A DNA stretch of 5,520 nucleotides from S009-33 sp041694255 (GTDB lineage Bacteria; Patescibacteriota; Gracilibacteria; Absconditabacterales; Absconditicoccaceae): positions 1 to 5,520 of the forward strand of contig JASMTN010000028.1 in assembly GCA_041694255.1 (NCBI GenBank). The letters run 5' to 3'. A program made the position numbers and the translations under genes. Positions 1 through 5,049 of the stretch are shown here, one piece after another. Each line of letters starts with the position of its first letter. The first letter of the stretch is position 1. Below the pieces are notes generated by a model that was given only the letters and a program-made list of their open reading frames with translations, was not told where the DNA came from and did no database searches.

Positions 1-2868
1 ATATATACTTTTGCAATTGTAAATAAAAACCAACAAGATCCTATACTTTTGAGAAAAACTTGAATAGAAATTGCAGATAAGCTAAAATTTATAGATGGTG
101 TAAGTATGTTCTATCTTGTATGAGGTTATAAAGACAATATCAATATCCACCTTGATTTGCAAAAACTAAAATGAAAAAACATAGATATAATGCAAGTTTA
201 TCAAGCTATAAAGAAAAATAATATAGTTTTTCCTGGGTGAGAACTTAAAATTGAAAATACTTCATCTAGTATAAGTATAGATTGAAACATAGGAAGTATA
301 GAAAAACTTAATAAGCTTATAGTATGAAACTATAATAATAAACCTATATATCTGCAAGAAGTTGCAAGCATTTTCAAATGAGTTTGAGAAAAAGAACAAT
401 ATAGTTTAATTACAAATCAAGAATATAATCAAGAAGATGCAGTTTTTATATGAGTTGCAAAATCTCCTTGAGAAAATCAAGTTAGTTTAGCAAAAAATAT
501 TAAAGAAAAACTTGAAAGTATAAAAGAAAATCTGCCTGCTTGATATGAAATAATAGAAATTGATAATCAATGAGAAGTTGCTTCTTCTTCAACAAATGTA
601 TTGCTTATAAATCTTTGACAAAGTGTTTTGATAGTTTTTATAGTTTTATTTTTCTACTTATGATCTAAAAATGCTATAAATAATGCTTTTGCTATACCTT
701 TGACTTTGTTTATGGTATTTTTGATAGCTTTGATAATAGGTGATAATATCAATAGAGTTGTGCTTTTTGCTCTAGTACTTGCTTTGTGAATGTTGGTAGA
801 TAATTCAACGGTTGTTATTGAAAACATATCAAGACATCTAAAAGAAAAAAAAGAAGGAGAAAGTACAAAAGAAGCTATCTTAAAAGCAGTAGATGAAGTT
901 TGAGTTTGAGTATTACTTGCAACTATAACTAGGATCCTTGCTCTTGTTGCTATGTTTTTTGTAACTTGAATGATGGGTGAGTATATGTGAGGTGTTCCAA
1001 AGTATGTGATTATTTCTTTACTTGTTAGTTTACTTATAGCTTTTAGTATAAATCCTTTCTTAGCTTATTTCTTCCATAAAGAAGAGAAAAAAGAGAATAA
1101 AAAAGAAGATAAAAAATCTAAACTTGTTATAATGTATGAAAAGTTTCTAGGGTATTTTCTTTGACATAAGCATAAATTAAGAAGAACATTTTTCAAATTA
1201 GGTTTTTGGTTATCTTTGGTAGCTGTGATAGTAATACCTCCTGCTTTGTGAGTTTTTAAGATGGCTATGCTCCCAAAAGATGATAAAAATCAAATATACA
1301 TATGGATAGATGGACAAAAAAACTGGACTGTAGAAAAATCAAAAAAAGTTGCAAACTATACAAATGAAGTATTAAAAACATACTATGATGACAGTACTTC
1401 AAACAACTTAAAAATCATCAAAGACACTTCTTACTGGATATGAGTTGTTCCTATAGTAGATTTTTCAAATGCATTTAGATGAGTAAATTTTAGAAACCAA
1501 TCAAATCAAATCTCATTGAGAGTAAATCTTATAGATAAGGAAAAAAGAGACATATCAAGTATAGACTTTACAATGGAAATAAGAAACATACTAAAACAAA
1601 AAGTTCTTGAAAAATATCCAAGTGCAAAGATAAGAGTTCTTGAAGATCCAGCTTGACCTCCTGTAAGAGCTTCTTTCATGCTGAAAGTTCAATGAGATAG
1701 ATCAGTAGAATATAAGGATTTAGAAAGTTTGGCTACTTTTGTAAAACAAAAACTTCAACCTATATTTAAAAAAGATGATGTTGTAGATGTTTATACTACT
1801 ATAGATACTTATAAAACAAACTACAATATAGATATTGATCATCAGCTTTTAAGTAATTATCAACTGACTGTTGAACAAGTTTCTTCTACTATCTACAATA
1901 TCTTTGAGTGAAACAATATAAGTTTAGTTCATGATAAACATACAAAAGAACCTATAAATATATTATTGACTGTAAAAGAGCAAGAAAAATATACACAAGA
2001 TATATTTGAACAGATAAGTTTTATAAACCAAAACTGACAAAAAGTTTATCTAAAAGAATTCGCAAATATTGTTCCTACAAAACAGGAAAATACTATCTAT
2101 ACAGAAAATAAATACAAAACAGTATATATCTATGGTGAAGTTGGAGAAAATTCCGTATGGTACCCAGCATTACATACGAGTTTAGCTATGATGAAAGAAA
2201 GTTTCTATGAAGGTAATTTTGAAGTTGAAAGTTTCAATCCTTATGGTGTAGGTTTAAAATCAAAACAAACTTGAGAAGAATATCAGATAACTTGGTGATG
2301 AGAAAGAAAACTTTCACTTGATACTTTTAGAGATCTTTGAATAGCTATGATGATAGCTTTATTGTCTATATACTTTCTTATGGTAGCACAATTTAAATCT
2401 TTCAAGATAGCTTGAGTAATTATGATAACTTTCTTAGTTTGAATGTTTGGTATCATGCCAGGTTTTTCTATAGTTTATGAAACTTTGTGAGTTTGGTTTA
2501 CAGCTCCAAGTATGATATGAGTCATAGCACTTGCTTGAATAGTTGTTTGAAATGCAATTATCCTTATAGAATATTTAAACTTACTTTTAAAAAATTGATA
2601 CAGTAAAAAAATTGCAATCATCAAAGCTTGAAGTACAAGAATGAGAGCAATTATAATAACTTCACTTACAACAGTTTTATGATCATTAACTATTTTATGA
2701 GATCCTGTATGGTGAGGTTTATGATGGTCTATAGTTTGGTGACTTTCAGTATCTGCAATACTTACACTTATTGTTATACCTATTTTCCTATATGATGTTA
2801 TAGATTATGATGATAGAAAACATAAGTATAAAGTGGATGAAACTATTGAGTTTGAAGAGGAAAGATAA
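1..2868 (+). CDS. RND-family efflux permease (AcrB/HAE-like), 5'-truncated by the window edge
   Basis: Inner-membrane proton-driven exporter of the resistance-nodulation-division superfamily. Frame 1 stays open from the window edge to TAA at 2866-2868 if UGA is Gly (44 in-frame UGA by my count against about 20 GGN). The 955 visible residues appear to correspond to AcrB from about residue 137 on. Order: first porter half (codons ~1-195), TM2-TM6 (~200-360), a Lys/Glu-rich cytoplasmic loop (~360-385), TM7 (~401-420), second porter half including AGPPVRASF (~554), and TM8-TM12 (~778-935). TM4 has LALGMLVDNSTVVIENI, matching LLVDDAIVVVENV of AcrB; TM10 has AGIVVGNAIILIEY, matching LSAKNAILIVEF. 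By that alignment Asp407, Arg971 and Thr978 of the AcrB proton relay are kept (codons 267, 880, 887), whereas Asp408 is Asn (268) and Lys940 is Gly (850). No partner adaptor gene is visible. Family is secure; substrate is unknown. Confidence 0.93.
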
Positions 2869-2899
2869 TTATCTTATATAGTCTTCATTTTCTTTCCTC
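2857..2899. terminator. Possible shared bidirectional terminator/hairpin region at convergent gene ends
   Basis: The permease stop (2866-2868, plus) and the trmD stop (2869-2871, minus) are adjacent with no spacer, inside the perfect 14-bp palindrome AAGATAATTATCTT at 2862-2875. A wider inverted repeat, GAGGAAAG (2857-2864) with CTTTCCTC (2892-2899), could form a longer stem on either transcript, and TGAAGA (2853-2858) could instead pair with TCTTCA (2882-2887). Stems are AT-rich and there is no long T-run, so termination is an inference. Confidence 0.35.
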
Positions 2900-3549
2900 C
2901 ATTTTTCTATATTTGCATCATGTCAAGAAAGTAGTACATCTGGTACTTTATAACCATATACATCTTTTGGCTTAGTATATTGAGGATGTTCTATGTTTTT
3001 CATATTTTTTTCTACTGCATAAGATTCTTCTATATAAGAGTCTTTTTCTTTTATAACTCAAGGGATAAGCCTTCACACAGCTTCCATAAAGACCATAGCA
3101 GGAAGTTCGCCACCTAAAAGTACATATTCTCATATAGATAATTTTTCAAATTTTCAGTATTTTTCTTGAAAATAAGTTTCAACTCTTGCATCTATTCACT
3201 CATACCTTCAAGTTAATAGTATGATATTTTTATTTTTAGAATAATTAAAACATTTTTCTTGATTAAGTATATTTTTTGAAGGACTAAGAAAAACTATCTT
3301 AAAATCTTTCAAGTTATTTTCTTGTATAGTATGTTCTATAGCTTTTATAACAGGCTTTGCTTTTATAAGCATACCAGCTCATCAACCATATATCTTATCA
3401 TCAACTTGTTTATGCTTATTTATACAAAAATCTCTTATATTTACTAAGTTTATATTTAATTTTCATCTTTCTTGTGCTTTTTTAATAAGTGAAGTATTTA
3501 AAAAACTTTCAAAAATCTCTGGAAATATTGTATGAACATATAAATTCAT
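2869..3549 (-). CDS. trmD: tRNA (guanine-N1)-methyltransferase TrmD
   Basis: SPOUT-class enzyme that methylates G37 at N1 in tRNAs with G36-G37 using S-adenosylmethionine, preventing +1 frameshifting. The 226 residues are near the usual family length. Motifs in order: VHTIFPEIFESF (5-16); DDKIYGGGAGM (50-60), matching the family's DDxPYGGGxGM; LTGRYEGIDARV (112-123); SIGEYVLLGGELPAM (138-152), the AdoMet-binding knot; VGRLIPGV (158-165), with Arg160 at the conserved active-site arginine; Asp170 in KDSY, at the catalytic aspartate of the family; HPQYTKP (188-194); and PDVLLSGHDANIEKWR (203-218). Ten glycines are UGA, including two consecutive ones in the GGG motif, and most fall on invariant positions. 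Start is ATG (complement of 3547-3549), which gives the typical N-terminus; no Shine-Dalgarno is seen. It lies convergent to the permease and divergent from the cold-shock gene, so it is probably monocistronic. Confidence 0.97.
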
Positions 3550-3578
3550 TATTTTGATTAAAGAGTAAATTAATATAG

Positions 3579-3606
3579 TTTATATATTATTTAAAACTTT
3601 ATACAA
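3579..3606 (-). promoter_or_regulatory. Candidate trmD promoter
   Basis: On the minus strand, TTGTAT (complement of 3601-3606) is followed 16 bases later by TATAAA (complement of 3579-3584), about 30 bases before the trmD ATG. This fits a sigma-70-type promoter, but the region is so AT-rich that chance matches are common. Confidence 0.3.
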
Positions 3607-3625
3607 GAAAAAAAACAATTTTCTA

Positions 3626-3653
3626 TTGTATTTATATAATTTAATCTTATACT
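3626..3653 (+). promoter_or_regulatory. Candidate cold-shock gene promoter
   Basis: TTGTAT (3626-3631), a 16-base spacer and TATACT (3648-3653) would start transcription near 3660, just before the leader hairpin. TATAAT at 3635-3640 is a better -10 box but lacks a -35 match at the right distance. Confidence 0.35.
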
Positions 3654-3661
3654 TACATTTG

Positions 3662-3678
3662 AGAGTTAGATAAACTCT
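3662..3678 (+). promoter_or_regulatory. Stem-loop in the cold-shock mRNA 5' leader
   Basis: AGAGTT (3662-3667) pairs perfectly with AACTCT (3673-3678) across the 5-base loop AGATA. With the proposed promoter it would sit at the extreme 5' end of the transcript, where it could protect the mRNA or respond to temperature. The stem is short, and the role is inference. Confidence 0.35.
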
Positions 3679-3703
3679 ATTTTAATAAAATTATTATGAA
3701 TAC

Positions 3704-3898
3704 ATGAATACAGGTACAATTAAATTTTTCAATGAAGAAAAATGATTTGGGTTTATAACTCCAGATGAAGGTGGTAAAGATATATTTATACACAAAACTA
3801 ATTTACAAGATGATGTTACTGAAGGTGACAGAGTTCAATTTACTACATGAGAATCAGAAAAATGAACTCATGCTGAAAATGCAAGTATAATAGATTAG
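3704..3898 (+). CDS. Cold-shock domain protein (CspA family)
   Basis: Small single-domain OB-fold protein that binds single-stranded RNA/DNA and acts as an RNA chaperone. Its 64 residues are typical for the family (65-70). It begins MNTGTIKFFNEEKGFGFI, with RNP1 KGFGFI at 13-18 and RNP2 as DIFIH at 26-30 (usual form VFVH), then a DLxxGxxVxF-like stretch at TEGDRVQFTT (39-48), and ends ENASIID. Three of eight glycines are UGA, including the first Gly of RNP1. The ATG at 3704 is the start because it gives the canonical N-terminus; another ATG at 3696 is out of frame. No Shine-Dalgarno is present: the leader is TTTAATAAAATTATT-like. The stop is TAG, and an intrinsic terminator follows, so it is a single-gene unit. 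I give no csp letter because the paralogue cannot be told from sequence. Confidence 0.95.
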
Positions 3899-3920
3899 TA
3901 TATAGTATTATATATAATTT

Positions 3921-3954
3921 AAAAACATAAGAGTAATATCTTGTGTTTTTTTTT
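3921..3954 (+). terminator. Intrinsic terminator of the cold-shock gene
   Basis: AAAAACATAAGA (3921-3932) pairs with TCTTGTGTTTTT (3939-3950) over 12 bp with one T-G wobble, around the 6-base loop GTAATA. The 3' arm runs into nine consecutive T (3946-3954). It lies 22 bases after the TAG stop. Confidence 0.8.
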
Positions 3955-3956
3955 AT

Positions 3957-3984
3957 TTGAAATTTATTATAAAATATATATACA
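3957..3984 (+). promoter_or_regulatory. Candidate promoter of the 76-residue acidic protein gene
   Basis: TTGAAA (3957-3962), a 16-base spacer and TATACA (3979-3984) lie right after the preceding terminator's T-run and about 30 bases before the ATG at 4015. The leader is A/T only near the start and has no Shine-Dalgarno. Confidence 0.4.
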
Positions 3985-4014
3985 TTGAATTATATTTATA
4001 TTATAAAAAAAATT

Positions 4015-4245
4015 ATGGAAGATAAGATTAATCTTGAAATTGATAAGGAACTATATGATAATATACAAATGCTTAAACAAGTAATTCCTGCAGAGGAAGG
4101 TGAATGAGAAATGGATGATAATGAATTATTAAAACTTATAGTTTGAACTTTTATGGCTTTTGCAGCTGGAGAAGAGTGAGATGAAAGTGAAGAAGATCAA
4201 TCATGAGAATGATGTGGTTGTGGTAACTGATGTGGTTGTCATTAA
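4015..4245 (+). CDS. Unrecognised small acidic protein with a Cys/Gly/His metal-binding-like tail
   Basis: I do not recognise this 76-residue protein. It starts MEDKINLEIDKELYDNIQML and looks like a short strand (4-9), an amphipathic helix (11-24), an acidic linker (25-36) and a hydrophobic helix (37-51), then a Glu/Asp run (53-61) and the tail CGCGNGCGCH (67-76). Four Cys spaced C-x-C-x3-C-x-C plus a terminal His could bind a metal ion; that is inference. I count 21 Asp/Glu against 4 Lys and no Arg, so the strand-helix-helix resemblance to ribbon-helix-helix repressors probably does not mean DNA binding. There is no signal peptide. Six of eleven glycines are UGA, so a standard-code reading stops at codon 31. 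It has its own candidate promoter and lies 37 bases before tmRNA on the same strand, so co-transcription with ssrA is possible. Frame confidence is high; function is unknown. Confidence 0.8.
4210..4239 (+). repeat. Duplicated 12-bp unit encoding the Gly-Cys tail
   Basis: TGATGTGGTTGT occurs at 4210-4221 and, identically, at 4228-4239, separated by GGTAAC. Each copy encodes Gly-Cys-Gly-Cys, with the first Gly as UGA. Identity down to codon choice suggests a recent 18-bp tandem duplication, or tight selection. Confidence 0.75.
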
Positions 4246-4246
4246 T

Positions 4247-4277
4247 TATAATTACTTAGTTCTATATAGTTCTAAGT
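4247..4277 (+). promoter_or_regulatory. Spacer before ssrA: weak promoter boxes and a small hairpin
   Basis: The 37-base gap holds TATAAT (4247-4252) and TATATA (4263-4268) as possible -10 boxes. TTGTCA at 4236-4241 is too close to the first (5 bases) and a little far from the second (21 bases). ACTTAG (4254-4259) can pair with CTAAGT (4272-4277), followed by a short T-run, which could be a weak terminator or a processing site. The options cannot be separated by reading. Confidence 0.25.
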
Positions 4278-4282
4278 TTTAT

Positions 4283-4678
4283 GGGCTTGAATGGCTTTGC
4301 TAGGGACGAAGAAACCATAACTGCTAGGGGTGTTTGATGGAGTTCATCTTCTAAACCATCAAAGTACAAAAAGTGCTAACAAAACTAAAAGTCTATTTAC
4401 AAAAGCATTAGCTTACAATAATACAGTTGCAGTAGCATAGTCTCTGGCTGTATTGTAAATAGCATCCAACCTTACAGTAGTCTTTTATCTATGGGATCTG
4501 TAAGGTGATATTACATAGATAAAAGTTATTTGTTTAGTTGAACTATAAATAACTAAACATCTACCTCTTGCTTAAAGAGTATAAACTTAAGCACCTTAAG
4601 TCCTTATAAAGGCTATCCTAGTAGACTGTTATGGTTTCTTGTTTCTATACATGGGTTCGATACCCATCAAGTCCACCA
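4283..4678 (+). ncRNA. ssrA: tmRNA (transfer-messenger RNA)
   Basis: Rescues stalled ribosomes by acting as tRNA-Ala and then as a short mRNA that adds a degradation tag, with SmpB. The 5' acceptor GGGCTTG (4283-4289) pairs with CAAGTCC (4668-4674), leaving a G3-U70 wobble, the AlaRS identity element, then discriminator A and encoded CCA (4675-4678). The T arm is ATGGG-TTCGATA-CCCAT (4651-4667). Helix P2 is 13 bp (4309-4321 with 4628-4640). TTTGATGG/CCATCAAA (4333-4340/4356-4363) fits the PK1 stem before the tag. Helix P5 joins 4413-4426 to 4448-4458. A clear H-type pseudoknot combines CCTTACAG/CTGTAAGG (4470-4477/4498-4505) with a 12-bp stem (4482-4493/4514-4525). A further stem is 4531-4539/4551-4559, and the last pseudoknot is CTCT/AGAG with TGCTTAA/TTAAGCA (4565-4593). 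At 396 bases it is a normal one-piece tmRNA. Processing of the 5' end by RNase P is expected. Confidence 0.97.
4375..4440 (+). other. tmRNA tag-peptide reading frame
   Basis: Inside ssrA, after PK1, the frame starting GCT AAC encodes 21 residues, beginning ANKTK and ending NNTVAVA, and stops at TAG (4438-4440) inside helix P5. The Ala-Asn start and the small hydrophobic-Ala end are typical of tags read by ClpXP-like proteases. It contains no glycine and stops at UAG, as needed where UGA is not a stop. The resume codon GCT at 4375 is inferred from position and the usual Ala-Asn start. Confidence 0.8.
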
Positions 4679-4707
4679 TTTGAAAACAATAAAAAACTTA
4701 AAATAAT

Positions 4708-4739
4708 AAACTCCTGCTTTAAAAAGTGGGAGTTTTTTT
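4708..4739 (+). terminator. Intrinsic terminator of ssrA
   Basis: AAACTCCTGCTTT (4708-4720) pairs with AAAGTGGGAGTTT (4723-4735), with two G-T wobbles and an A-rich loop, followed by T through 4739. It lies 29 bases after the tmRNA CCA and is the most GC-rich hairpin terminator in the window. Confidence 0.88.
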
Positions 4740-4765
4740 GACAAAAAAAGGGATAAAAGTAGAAT
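4738..4765 (+). promoter_or_regulatory. Near-consensus promoter of the downstream two-gene unit
   Basis: Perfect -35 TTGACA (4738-4743), a 16-base spacer and -10 TAGAAT (4760-4765) predict a start near 4772. The first two bases of the -35 box are the last T residues of the ssrA terminator, so the two elements are fused. It is the best promoter match in the window. Confidence 0.65.
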
Positions 4766-4768
4766 AAG

Positions 4769-4784
4769 TATAGTTTAAACTATA
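4769..4784. promoter_or_regulatory. Perfect 16-bp palindrome, candidate operator
   Basis: TATAGTTTAAACTATA is its own reverse complement. It spans the predicted transcription start, just downstream of the -10 box and 5 bases before the proposed start codon, a position where a dimeric repressor would block initiation. It could also fold as a small hairpin at the mRNA 5' end and affect access to the start. No copy was noticed elsewhere in the window. Confidence 0.45.
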
Positions 4785-4789
4785 AGAAA

Positions 4790-5038
4790 TTGATAAATAA
4801 AATACCAGAAGATACAGAATGATATGAAATATTATTAAAAAAAATAGAAATAGAGAAAGAAAAAAATAAAAAAATGTTTGAGATGGTATTTATAGATATG
4901 ATAGATACAAAACAAATAAATGATAAGGATTGATTGTGAAGTGAGTACTTTAGAGAAGTTGTTGATGAAAAGTTAAGAGAAAGAATAACTTGAAAAAAGG
5001 ATTCAGAATATGAAAAACAATCACCATTTAATGAATAA
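4790..5038 (+). CDS. Unrecognised charged helical protein, first gene of a likely operon
   Basis: I do not recognise this 82-residue protein. The frame is open from 4763 to TAA at 5036-5038 when UGA is Gly; all four glycines are UGA. The first usable start is TTG at 4790, giving (M)INKIPEDTEGYEILL; the next in-frame ATG is at 4874 and would give 54 residues. I prefer TTG because the stretch between them looks coding (PEDTEGYE) and it fits the promoter about 18 bases upstream. Predicted content is largely helical: a Lys/Glu-rich helix at 12-30, a hydrophobic patch MFEMVFIDMID (29-39), and a charged helix at 52-67. There are no Cys, no membrane segment and no signal peptide. The next gene starts 11 bases after the stop. 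Size, charge and a possible operator at the promoter would suit a small regulator or antitoxin-like protein, but no family motif supports that. Confidence 0.6.
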
Positions 5039-5049
5039 AATAAATAAAA

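Noticed and set aside
1261..1443. Stand-alone 60-residue plus-strand ORF
   Set aside because: It is an internal piece of the RND permease in the same frame, ended only by a UGA that is glycine here.
1729..1911. Second stand-alone 60-residue plus-strand ORF
   Set aside because: Also an internal permease segment in the same frame (second porter half), bounded by a UGA read as Gly.
1..2868. Pseudogene riddled with stop codons
   Set aside because: The only interruptions are UGA, they fall on glycine positions, and the frame is otherwise intact for 955 codons.
2862..2875. Restriction-site-like or phage attachment palindrome
   Set aside because: No integrase, flanking direct repeats or partial gene copy is nearby; the symmetry is explained at least partly by two TAA stops facing each other.
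3615..3629. ACAAT/ATTGT hairpin as a terminator in the trmD-csp gap
   Set aside because: The stem is only 5 bp and AT-rich, it lies between divergent genes where no terminator is needed, and one arm overlaps the candidate promoter.
4015..4170. Ribbon-helix-helix repressor identity for the 76-residue protein
   Set aside because: The strand-helix-helix pattern is suggestive, but the basic DNA-contacting residues are missing and the protein is strongly acidic.
4283..4678. Separate tRNA gene or group I intron fragment
   Set aside because: The T arm and acceptor belong to tmRNA: the 5' partner lies about 380 bases upstream, and the P2 helix and pseudoknots between them match tmRNA architecture.
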